Assembly (NCBI GenBank): GCA_902493755.1
Contig: CABURF010000067.1
Span: 1 to 6,369 of the forward strand
Reading direction: 5' to 3'
DNA length: 6,369 nt
Source of the DNA: an uncultured Coriobacteriia bacterium
Lineage (GTDB): Bacteria; Actinomycetota; Coriobacteriia; Coriobacteriales; QAMH01
The position numbers and the translations under genes were made by a program. Below, one piece after another: positions 1 to 5,165 of this stretch (its first letter is position 1; every line of letters starts with the position of its first letter). The notes below the pieces were generated by a model that was not told the origin of the DNA, searched no databases, and saw nothing but the letters and a program-made list of their open reading frames with translations.

Positions 1-1
1 C

Positions 2-220
2 ACGGCCTTTGCTCGTGAGCGATACGGGGCAAAGCGCTTTGCGCACAACCTGCCCGTCGTAAACACCGACATTGCGGGTGGCTCCGTCTTCCAACAGGTG
101 GTGGTAAGCGCGAGTGGTGGAGCCAGCCCCATCATCTACACGGCCATGTCCGTCTTCGGTGCCGTCGCCCTTGCGCTCAGCGGCGTATTCGCTCGTATCA
201 CGAGGCCGAACAAGGGGTAG
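2..220 (+). CDS. MFS transporter, C-terminal fragment (OFA-like)
   Basis: An open frame enters from the left edge and stops at TAG 218-220, giving the last 72 residues of a longer protein. It starts with a basic cytoplasmic-loop-like segment (TAFARERYGAKRFAHN). Two hydrophobic stretches follow, VVNTDIAGGSVFQQVVV and SPIIYTAMSVFGAVALALSG, which look like the last two transmembrane helices. A short basic tail (ARITRPNKG) ends it. The YGxKxxxxN pattern ahead of helix 11 resembles oxalate/formate-antiporter-type major facilitator transporters, so an inner-membrane solute carrier is likely. The substrate cannot be read from this piece. The gene converges on the toxin-antitoxin operon, 125 bp away. 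The MFS call is fairly safe; the OFA subfamily is tentative. Confidence 0.6.
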   Translation, partial: TAFARERYGAKRFAHNLPVVNTDIAGGSVFQQVVVSASGGASPIIYTAMSVFGAVALALSGVFARITRPNKG

Positions 221-325
221 GGAAGGGCGTCGCTTTGGGATACACGAGGGCGTCTTGCCATCCCTCCGATTAGGCGCGCCGCCCCCAGCTACAATAGCGC
301 AACGCCTGATTTTGGGCAGTGTCCC

Positions 326-352
326 TCGTGCCCAGAGCACGACCCCTATTTT
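326..352 (+). terminator. Possible weak terminator after the MFS gene
   Basis: TCGTGC (326-331) pairs perfectly with GCACGA (337-342) around a 5-nt loop, and TATTTT follows at 347-352. The stem is short and four bases separate it from the T-run, so this is weak as a Rho-independent terminator. A competing stem (TGGGCA 313-318 with TGCCCA 329-334) overlaps it. It reaches into the 3' end of the convergent toxin gene. No other terminator is visible in the 125 bp between the two convergent genes. Confidence 0.25.
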
Positions 353-693
353 CGAAAGCGCTCTTCGCAAAAGATGCGCAGTGGCGGCACGTGAGTTTCG
401 ATGGCATCCCAAGCGATTTCAGGGTCGAAGCTATCGTAACCGTGCACGAGGTGACAGCGCATGCCATAGATTGCGCGCCAGTCAATCTGGGGATGGTTCT
501 CGCGATATTCGTCTGAGAGGCGCCCGACCGCCTCGCCAATCTGGATGAGGCATAATGAGCAGCTGTCCTGATAAGGCGTGGATGCTGAGAAAAGCTCGAA
601 GTCATTCCCAAAGTGCTGCCTAGCAGTCTCGATACGTTCGCAGTACTTCACGATGATGCCAAGCTGTTCGTTGTCGCGTTCAGCTTGCTTCAT
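346..693 (-). CDS. hepT: HepT-like HEPN toxin (DUF86)
   Basis: This 115-residue protein matches the small, all-helical HEPN/DUF86 family, the toxin half of HepT-MntA systems; family members are described as RNases. The family signature is clear: IGEAVGRLS at about residues 52-60, then GMRCHLVHGY. The latter gives the RX4HXY motif with R79, H84 and Y86. In characterised systems the Tyr of this motif is AMPylated by the MntA partner, which neutralises the toxin. The start at 693 is chosen because GAGG lies 9 nt upstream; an in-frame ATG at 708 has a poorer ribosome site and would add MRSSC. With the 693 start the gene overlaps the antitoxin by 14 bp, so the two are one transcript and probably translationally coupled. 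The motif is intact, so an active toxin is expected. Family assignment is strong; the exact RNA target is unknown. Confidence 0.85.
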   Translation of the reverse strand: MKQAERDNEQLGIIVKYCERIETARQHFGNDFELFSASTPYQDSCSLCLIQIGEAVGRLSDEYRENHPQIDWRAIYGMRCHLVHGYDSFDPEIAWDAIETHVPPLRIFCEERFRK

Positions 694-1138
694 ACAAGAC
701 GACCTCATCTTTCTTCACGCGCTCGAGAAAGCGTGGGCTGGCGCCTGCTGTTGTGACGACATCGACTCTTCTATTAAGTTGTTGTTCGAGCCTGTCTTGA
801 AACTCGAGAACCTGCATACCCTTGATTTTGCCTTTTTCGAGCAGAATGTCGACGTCGCTGTCCGGTCTTTCCTCGCCACGGGCGAACGATCCGATGAGTG
901 AGACCTTCTCTGCTCCGTATTCTTCGGCTAGTGAGACAACGTAGTATTCGATATCCGAAACGGCGAGCGCTTTCTGATTGGCCAGCGATTCGCATATTAG
1001 GCTTTCGATGAAACTCGAGCGTGTGGTGACGGCTCTTCCTGACAGGCCGCGTGCCTTATCGAGCGCCGCTTGTTCTTCAACTGCCTTATCGAGCTGACTG
1101 AGAACATCGTCTCTTACATATAAGGAAATCGTCGGCAT
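680..1138 (-). CDS. mntA: MntA-like nucleotidyltransferase antitoxin with N-terminal RHH-like domain
   Basis: This 152-residue protein has two parts. Residues 60-152 are a minimal nucleotidyltransferase domain. G83-S84, ten residues, then D95-V-D97 give the GSX10DXD motif (GSFARGEERPDSDVD), and D126 in RRVDVV is the likely third metal-binding acid. In HepT-MntA pairs this enzyme transfers AMP to the toxin's RX4HXY tyrosine. Residues 1-55 look like a ribbon-helix-helix DNA-binding domain: a strand TISLYV, helix DDVLSQLDKAVEEQA, a linker of about 13 residues, then a second helix TRSSFIESLICESL. A typical MntA begins near the nucleotidyltransferase domain, so the N-terminal addition is noteworthy. 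AAGGAGG lies 4 nt before the ATG, fixing the start. The gene is first in the operon, immediately downstream of a promoter embedded in an inverted repeat that this domain may bind. The enzyme domain is confident; the RHH call is by pattern only. Confidence 0.82.
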   Translation of the reverse strand: MPTISLYVRDDVLSQLDKAVEEQAALDKARGLSGRAVTTRSSFIESLICESLANQKALAVSDIEYYVVSLAEEYGAEKVSLIGSFARGEERPDSDVDILLEKGKIKGMQVLEFQDRLEQQLNRRVDVVTTAGASPRFLERVKKDEVVLYEAS

Positions 1139-1149
1139 GTCGCCTCCTT

Positions 1150-1178
1150 AGTTTCTATTGCATTATATATTAGAAACT
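1150..1178 (-). promoter_or_regulatory. Toxin-antitoxin promoter -10 inside a perfect inverted-repeat operator
   Basis: AGTTTCTA (1150-1157) and TAGAAACT (1171-1178) are perfect 8-bp inverted arms around a 13-bp AT-rich spacer. Read on the minus strand, the spacer contains a consensus TATAAT -10 box (1162-1167), so the arms flank the -10 almost symmetrically. No strong -35 is seen at 16-18 bp. Initiation about 7 nt downstream would leave a leader of roughly 17 nt carrying the AAGGAGG ribosome site. The position fits an operator for the RHH-like N-terminus of the antitoxin, giving autorepression as in many toxin-antitoxin operons. The repeat and the -10 are direct observations; the regulator is inferred. 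Confidence 0.65.
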
Positions 1179-1330
1179 CATAGCTATTGATGTCGGCAGT
1201 AACTCAATCAAAACCATCATGCATACGTGGGAAGGCAATGGTGGACCTGGCTCAAATGCGAACGCTACCATTCAAAACGCCAGAGTTGTTAGCAAGGCCC
1301 AAATCGGGCTTAAGTAGCAACAAGATGGTA

Positions 1331-1359
1331 TTGCGCCCGCCCGCCCATTGCTCTATCAT
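1331..1359 (+). promoter_or_regulatory. Candidate rplJ-rplL promoter
   Basis: TTGCGC (1331-1336) and TATCAT (1354-1359) are separated by 17 bp. The -10 matches consensus at five of six positions; the -35 keeps only TTG. The predicted start, near 1366, lies just upstream of the L10 leader structure, which is where the promoter should be. The spacer has a run of CCCG repeats. The stretch 1180-1330 upstream holds no supported gene. A GCCC/GGGC mini-hairpin at 1297-1309 has no T-run and is unlikely to be a terminator. Confidence 0.45.
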
Positions 1360-1384
1360 TCCATCTCGCATTTGTAGTTTTACC

Positions 1385-1534
1385 CGCTACCAAAGACAGC
1401 CGGTGTCCCATCTGGGACTTAAGGGAAGGTAAGCCTTCCGCCCGCCGAGGTGGTCGAACATGGATGATGCTTTAGGCATGCACTCTCGTCGGCCTCCGCT
1501 GTCACGCAGCGGGGGTCGATTTGCATGAAGGGAG
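1385..1534 (+). ncRNA. L10 leader (rplJL autoregulatory RNA)
   Basis: The 5' untranslated region of rplJ carries the hallmarks of the ribosomal protein L10 leader. ACCA (1389-1392), followed by AAGACAG, can pair with TGGT (1451-1454), which follows CCGAGG. This is a helix with GA-rich internal bases of the kink-turn type bound by the L10(L12) complex. Between the arms are two clean hairpins: GTCCC/GGGAC (1405-1418) and GGAAGG/CCTTCC with a TAAG loop (1424-1439). Downstream, GCCGA (1444-1448) can pair with TCGGC (1489-1493), and an 11-bp stem can form between 1491-1501 and 1507-1517. The last two share bases 1491-1493 and so exclude each other. In the known family, excess L10 binds the leader and represses its own operon. 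Motif and position are strong; exact boundaries are estimated. Confidence 0.75.
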
Positions 1535-1540
1535 GTGCGC

Positions 1541-2059
1541 ATGCCTACACAGCAAAAAGTCGAGCAAGTTGAGGAGCTTACCGAGCTTTTCAAGAATAGC
1601 GAGGGCTGCTGGTTCGTCGATGCTCGTGGTCTTACCGTCAAGGAGTCCCAGGAGCTTCGCCGCAACATTCGCGAGGGTGCCGGACAGATGCATGTCTACA
1701 AGAACAACCTCGCAGCTATCGCGCTCAAGAACCTCGATTTTCCCGAAATCCCCGAGATTCTGGCTGGTCCCACGGCCTTCGTGTTCTGCGATGGCGACGT
1801 GGCCGCTCCGGCCAAGGCCCTCAAGGACTTCGCCAAGGATCACGAGGCTCTGGAGATCAAGGGTGGCATCGTCGACGGTAAGGTCTATTCCGTCGAGGAG
1901 GCGCTCAAGGTCGCCGATCTGCCCAGCAAGGAGCAGCTCGTTGCCATGCTTCTGTCCACCATGCTCGCACCGGTCACGGGTCTCGCCCGTGTCTGCGCGG
2001 CGCCGGCAGAAGGTTTGGCCCGCACGGTTCAGGCTATCGCAGACCAGAAGGCTGCATAG
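1541..2059 (+). CDS. rplJ: 50S ribosomal protein L10
   Basis: The 172-residue protein matches bacterial L10 (uL10) along its length. It has an N-terminal KVEQVEELTELF helix, VDARGLTVKESQELRRNIR, the conserved VYKNNLA (usually KNTLA), then AGPTAFVF, AKALKDFAK and LEIKGGIVDGKV. The LPSKEQLVAMLLSTMLAPVTGL region and a C-terminal helix that carries L7/L12 dimers follow. L10 anchors the L7/L12 stalk to 23S rRNA in the large subunit and recruits translation factors. ATG at 1541 is preferred because GGAGG (1531-1535) lies 5 nt upstream. An in-frame GTG at 1535 overlaps that ribosome site and is unlikely. Length is normal. It is first in a two-gene operon with rplL and is probably controlled by the upstream leader. 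rplK-rplA, often just upstream in other bacteria, are absent here. Confidence 0.97.
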   Translation: MPTQQKVEQVEELTELFKNSEGCWFVDARGLTVKESQELRRNIREGAGQMHVYKNNLAAIALKNLDFPEIPEILAGPTAFVFCDGDVAAPAKALKDFAKDHEALEIKGGIVDGKVYSVEEALKVADLPSKEQLVAMLLSTMLAPVTGLARVCAAPAEGLARTVQAIADQKAA

Positions 2060-2084
2060 CACCACGATTGTTATGTATATGCAA

Positions 2085-2102
2085 GGTGGCGTGAATGCCG
2101 CC
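2085..2102 (+). other. Small hairpin in the rplJ-rplL gap
   Basis: GGTGGC (2085-2090) pairs with GCCGCC (2097-2102), including one G-U pair, around the loop GTGAAT. It sits 20 nt before the rplL start and has no T-run. It could affect mRNA stability or the much higher expression usually needed for rplL, but no function is shown by the sequence alone. Confidence 0.3.
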
Positions 2103-2122
2103 GCAACTGAAAGGTTTTAGTT

Positions 2123-2503
2123 ATGACTAAGGAAGAAATTCTCGAAGGTATCAAGGGCCTGACCGCTCTCGAGCTCTCTGAGCTTGTCCATGACCTGGAG
2201 GAGACCTTTGGCGTCTCCGCTGCCGCTCCTGTTGCCGTTGCCGCCGTTGGTGGCGCTGCTGCCGGTGGCGATGCTGGTGCCGCCGAGGAGAAGAGCGACT
2301 TCGACGTCGTGCTCGAGTCCTTCGGTGACAACAAGATCGCTGTCATCAAGGTTGTCCGCGAGGTCACCGATCAGGGCCTCAAGGAGGCCAAGGCTCTCGT
2401 CGAGAGCGCTCCTGCCACCATCAAGGAGGGCGTGAAGAAGGACGAGGCCGAGGAGATGAAGGAGAAGTTTGAGGCTGCTGGCGCCGTCGTCACCCTCAAG
2501 TAG
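2123..2503 (+). CDS. rplL: 50S ribosomal protein L7/L12
   Basis: The 126-residue protein is a full-length L7/L12 (bL12). The N-terminal dimerisation helices (residues 1-31, TALELSELVHDLEETFGV) bind the L10 C-terminal helix. An Ala/Gly-rich flexible hinge follows (about 33-54). The globular C-terminal domain (from about 56) holds FDVVLESFGDNKIAVIKVVRE and GLKEAKALVESAPATIKEGV. This surface contacts EF-Tu, EF-G and other GTPases on the ribosome. The usual GLGLKEAK motif reads DQGLKEAK here. The start is ATG with AAGG about 8 nt upstream, 63 nt after rplJ, so the genes are co-transcribed. A strong terminator lies about 125 bp downstream. Charge and composition are typical. Confidence 0.98.
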   Translation: MTKEEILEGIKGLTALELSELVHDLEETFGVSAAAPVAVAAVGGAAAGGDAGAAEEKSDFDVVLESFGDNKIAVIKVVREVTDQGLKEAKALVESAPATIKEGVKKDEAEEMKEKFEAAGAVVTLK

Positions 2504-2520
2504 TCCAAGAGCACGCAATC

Positions 2521-2578
2521 TTGGCCTTTACCGGAGGGCTCACGTACTTAGTACGCTACGCCCTCCGCTTCAGGCCAA
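2521..2578 (+). repeat. Three-tier nested palindrome after rplL
   Basis: Three perfect stems are nested in 58 bp. TTGGCCT (2521-2527) pairs with AGGCCAA (2572-2578). CGGAGGGC (2532-2539) pairs with GCCCTCCG (2560-2567). CGTAC (2543-2547) pairs with GTACG (2551-2555) around a TTA loop. Small internal loops (4x4 and 3x4 nt) separate the tiers. There is no T-run next to it, so it is not itself a standard terminator. It starts 17 bp after the rplL stop, on the 3' UTR of the rplJL message. It may be a stabilising hairpin, a double-strand RNase processing site, or a dispersed REP-like element. Confidence 0.75.
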
Positions 2579-2628
2579 TCTCACGCACTCTGAACTACTT
2601 GTCTTTGGGTGCGCGAACTACCTGCTCG

Positions 2629-2663
2629 AAAACCCGGATTCCATTACGGAGTCCGGGTTTTTT
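2629..2663 (+). terminator. Rho-independent terminator of rplJL
   Basis: AAAACCCGGATTCC (2629-2642) pairs with GGAGTCCGGGTTTT (2648-2661), a 14-bp stem with one G-U pair and an ATTAC loop, ending in six Ts (2658-2663). The A-rich left flank matches the T-run, so it could work partly in the reverse direction. It separates rplJ-rplL from the genes downstream and implies that pap has its own promoter. Confidence 0.92.
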
Positions 2664-2669
2664 CTTGTA

Positions 2670-2700
2670 GCGACACCGTGGCGGGGGTAATCTATATAAA
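2670..2700 (+). promoter_or_regulatory. Candidate promoter for pap
   Basis: Just after the terminator, GCGACA (2670-2675) resembles a -35 box. TATATA (2693-2698, 17 bp spacing) or TATAAA (2695-2700, 19 bp) could be the -10. A start near 2705 would leave a leader of about 24 nt that includes the GGAGG-rich ribosome site. The upstream terminator makes some promoter here necessary; the exact boxes are tentative. Confidence 0.4.
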
Positions 2701-2728
2701 GCTATGCCCAAGTGGAGGGGGAGCGAAC

Positions 2729-4312
2729 ATGCTCGAGAAGGCCGATCTCAAGAAACGCATCGACAAGGAAGAGTACGAGCAGCGCAAAAACGAGCTCACC
2801 GAGGAGCTTGTGCGCCTGCAGCAGCAGTGCATCCGCGAGAAGCTTCCCGTTGTCGTCTGCGTGGACGGCTGGAGCGCATCGGGCAAAGGCACAAGCATCT
2901 CCAAGCTGGTGAAGGATCTCGATGCTCGTGCCTTCACCGTGTATTCGATGAACGATCCCACGGAAGAAGAGTGTCGCTACCCGCTCATGAAGCGCTTCTG
3001 GGAGCGTGTCGGTCAGTACGGCACCATGACGTTCTTCGACAAGAGCTGGTACTCCGAGATCATCAAAAATCTCTCCGGCATGATTCATAGCGACAAGGGT
3101 GCCGCGCATCTTCCACAGCCCAAGATTCGCGATCATGTCGATTACATCGTGAAGTCGCGTAATGGTGAGACAGGCCTCTTCGCCGAGTCTGCTCAGATCT
3201 TCGAGGGACAGCTCGTTGCCGATGGCTACCTCATCATCAAGCTGTTCTTCCATATCAGCAAAAAGGAGCAGGCAAAACGCCTCGAAGCCCTTGAAGCGGA
3301 CAAGACGACTGCATGGCGCGTCAACGAAGAGGACCTCTACCAGAACAAGAACTACGACAAGACGCTGCCTATCATCGACAAGCTTCTTGAGCTCACCGAT
3401 AGTGCCGACGCCCCCTGGCACATCATCGCTGCCGAAAACCGCCGTATGCGCCGTATCGAGTTCCTCGAGGCACTTGTTGCAGAGATCGAAGAGGGGCTTG
3501 CACGCCATATCAAGATCAAGGAGAACCCCGTCATCATTCCCGATGACTTTCCGCTTCCGCGCACGCGCCATGACCTCGTGAAGGTGCAGTCGGTCGAGGA
3601 GATTCGTCACGATCTCACGATTGATCCTGAGGAGTATCGTAGCGAGCTTAAGAGGGAACAGGAACGTCTGGCCACCTTGCAGCTTGAGATGTACCGCAGA
3701 CAAATCCCGATGATGCTCGTGTTCGAGGGCTGGGATGCGGCTGGCAAAGGCGGTGCCATTAAGCGTATCGCCTCTGCCCTCGACGCCCGCGATTATCGCG
3801 TCGTTCCCTCCGGTGCGCCCACCAAGCCCGAAAAGGAGCATCCCTTCCTGTGGCGCTATTGGATTAGCCTACCCAAGAGCGGGCATACCGCGATTTACGA
3901 TCGCTCCTGGTATGGCCGTGTCATGGTCGAGCGCGTGGAGGGCTTCTGCACCGATTCCGATTGGCGCCGCGCCTTCGAGGAGATCAATGACTTCGAGTGG
4001 GAGATGTTCCGCACAGGTACGCTGCTCATGAAGTTCTGGGTCGACGTGAGCCAGGACGAGCAGCTCGCGCGCTTCGAGGCACGCAAGAACGACCCGGACA
4101 AGGCCTGGAAGCTCACCGACGAGGATTGGCGCAACCGCGAGAAGTATCCGCAATACTGCGTGGCCATCAACGACATGCTACGCATGACCTCGACGTATTT
4201 CGCCCCCTGGAACATCATCGAATCCGATGACAAAAAGTATGCACGCATCAAGACGATCAAGGCCATCAATGCCGCAATTGAGGAGCGCCTGAAGCAGGAG
4301 CAGAAGGGCTAA
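2729..4312 (+). CDS. pap: Polyphosphate:AMP phosphotransferase (two-domain PPK2)
   Basis: This 527-residue cytosolic protein has two tandem PPK2 (P-loop kinase) domains, the architecture of enzymes that use inorganic polyphosphate to turn AMP into ADP. Domain 1 (about 10-270) has the Walker A-like GWSASGKGT at residues 47-55 and FFDKSWY with D104. Domain 2 (about 305-520) has the full motif GWDAAGKGG at 334-342, the lid-type SGAPTKPEKEHPFLWRYW, and YDRSWYGRVMVERVE with D391. The Walker A aspartate conserved in PPK2 enzymes is Ser49 in domain 1 but Asp336 in domain 2, so the C-terminal domain is probably the catalytic one. ATG 2729 is chosen because a GGAGGGGG ribosome site lies just upstream. 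Reading further back in frame runs through the terminator. It overlaps the phosphoesterase by one base. Length is slightly above the roughly 500 residues usual for the family. Confidence 0.9.
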   Translation: MLEKADLKKRIDKEEYEQRKNELTEELVRLQQQCIREKLPVVVCVDGWSASGKGTSISKLVKDLDARAFTVYSMNDPTEEECRYPLMKRFWERVGQYGTMTFFDKSWYSEIIKNLSGMIHSDKGAAHLPQPKIRDHVDYIVKSRNGETGLFAESAQIFEGQLVADGYLIIKLFFHISKKEQAKRLEALEADKTTAWRVNEEDLYQNKNYDKTLPIIDKLLELTDSADAPWHIIAAENRRMRRIEFLEALVAEIEEGLARHIKIKENPVIIPDDFPLPRTRHDLVKVQSVEEIRHDLTIDPEEYRSELKREQERLATLQLEMYRRQIPMMLVFEGWDAAGKGGAIKRIASALDARDYRVVPSGAPTKPEKEHPFLWRYWISLPKSGHTAIYDRSWYGRVMVERVEGFCTDSDWRRAFEEINDFEWEMFRTGTLLMKFWVDVSQDEQLARFEARKNDPDKAWKLTDEDWRNREKYPQYCVAINDMLRMTSTYFAPWNIIESDDKKYARIKTIKAINAAIEERLKQEQKG

Positions 4313-4773
4313 TGTCCATCATCGGCATTATTTCGGATACGCACGGACGCATCAACGACGAGGCGCTCGATGCGCTCGCCGGAGTTGATTTCATCATCCA
4401 TGCAGGCGATATAGGTTCCTTGGATGTCCTGATGGAGCTCGAGGCAACCGCGCCCACCATCGCCGTGCTGGGCAACAACGACCATAACGTCGACTATGGT
4501 CCCGGAGTGAACGAAAGCGCGACGCAGGTCATTGACGGCGTGAGGATGTTCATATCGCATTATCCCAAGGATGCCGAGCGCGCAGCCGCGAGCGGGGAGT
4601 ATGACCTGGTGATTCACGGCCACACGCACGTACCGCGTGATGAGGTGCGGGATGGCTGCCGCATCATCAATCCTGGCAGCGCGTTCCGTCCACGCTGTGG
4701 CTCCGGGCGCCGCATTGCGCTCGTTGAGCTCGAGGGCGGCAGGGTCGGCTCTGTGCAGAGTGTGACGGTGTAG
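4312..4773 (+). CDS. YfcE/MJ0936-family metallophosphoesterase
   Basis: The 153-residue protein carries all motifs of the small calcineurin-like phosphodiesterase family. These are SDTHG (D9, H11), HAGDIG (D33), GNND (N55), SHYP (H83) and HGHTH (H104, H106), then NPGSAFRPR near the C-terminus. The residues form a two-metal site, usually Mn2+. Relatives hydrolyse phosphodiesters such as bis-pNPP in vitro; physiological substrates are mostly unknown. The start ATG overlaps the pap stop (TAATG), with AAGGG just upstream, so translation is coupled to pap. The pairing suggests a role in nucleotide or phosphate metabolism linked to the polyphosphate kinase, which is inference. Length is close to the family norm, and no residue looks missing. 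Some relatives in databases carry the name YfcE, but orthology is not claimed. Confidence 0.88.
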   Translation: MSIIGIISDTHGRINDEALDALAGVDFIIHAGDIGSLDVLMELEATAPTIAVLGNNDHNVDYGPGVNESATQVIDGVRMFISHYPKDAERAAASGEYDLVIHGHTHVPRDEVRDGCRIINPGSAFRPRCGSGRRIALVELEGGRVGSVQSVTV

Positions 4774-4983
4774 CGTCTGTCGCGAAACGCGCTCCTATGG
4801 TCGTAAGCTCGACCATGACATCACAGTATTGGGCGGATTAGCACATGTCTGCCAAGGAATGTGCCCCATAGTTGTGCGCAAAGCTACAGGACCGCATCCC
4901 GAGGCGCTCTTTTCCCGCATTTTGTATTGTCAAAGAGGGTGAAATGCGCTTCCAAGGTTTGAAAGCATCCAAATAAACTTGTT

Positions 4984-5012
4984 TTGAGATAATAAATCAC
5001 CCGAAATATACC
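4984..5012 (+). promoter_or_regulatory. Candidate distal rpoB promoter
   Basis: TTGAGA (4984-4989, five of six matches to TTGACA) is followed after 17 bp by TATACC (5007-5012, four of six). It lies in AT-rich DNA about 150 bp before the rpoB start. If active it would give a leader of roughly 145 nt. This is consensus matching only. Confidence 0.35.
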
Positions 5013-5080
5013 GCTTGCCGATAAATATAGCACGTTTGCGATTACATTTGCATTGAAACGACCGCTCATCCAAAAACTTC

Positions 5081-5110
5081 TTGACCCCTATATACGCGCG
5101 CGCATATCCT
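5081..5110 (+). promoter_or_regulatory. Candidate proximal rpoB promoter
   Basis: TTGACC (5081-5086) and TATCCT (5105-5110) are separated by 18 bp. The -35 matches five of six positions, the -10 four of six. Initiation near 5117 would leave a leader of about 49 nt ending in the AAGGAGG ribosome site. The spacer is mostly alternating TA/CG dinucleotides (5089-5107), which is unusual and discussed under findings. Confidence 0.55.
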
Positions 5111-5165
5111 CTCGCTCGTGTATCCACGTTTCATAGCTACATCGGACAACTATAAGGAGGATATA

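Larger units (their letters stand above)
4774..5165 (+). other. Gene-free rpoB upstream region (392 bp)
   Basis: No coding frame with a plausible ribosome site or protein-like composition is seen on either strand. Close to the phosphoesterase end there is a perfect 7-bp hairpin, ATGGTCG/CGACCAT (4797-4816), and GCACAT/ATGTGC (4841-4864). Neither has a T-run, so neither is a clear terminator. From about 4917 to 5080 the DNA is markedly more AT-rich than the flanking genes, which suits promoter and upstream-element DNA. Two candidate promoters are listed separately. The leader before the rpoB start is about 50 nt from the nearer one. Confidence 0.6.

Noticed and set aside
1245..1390. Short minus-strand frame of about 44 codons (contains MRDGMIEQWAGG) upstream of rplJ
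   Set aside because: It has no ribosome site, ends quickly, overlaps the candidate rplJ promoter and cannot be assigned to a family.
1535..1540. GTG at 1535 as the rplJ start
   Set aside because: It overlaps the GGAGG ribosome site (1531-1535). ATG 1541 has correct spacing and gives the usual L10 N-terminus.
2609..2728. 40-codon N-terminal extension of pap
   Set aside because: It reads through both arms of the rplJL terminator, lacks a ribosome site and does not look like PPK2 sequence. ATG 2729 has a strong ribosome site.
2702..3841. 379-codon reading frame on the minus strand inside pap
   Set aside because: It is antisense to a gene with clear PPK2 motifs. Long open antisense frames are common opposite GC-rich coding DNA, and no protein family is recognisable.
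4797..4816. ATGGTCG/CGACCAT hairpin as a terminator after the phosphoesterase gene
   Set aside because: The stem is perfect, but the next bases (GACATCACAG) contain no T-run, so standard Rho-independent termination is not supported.
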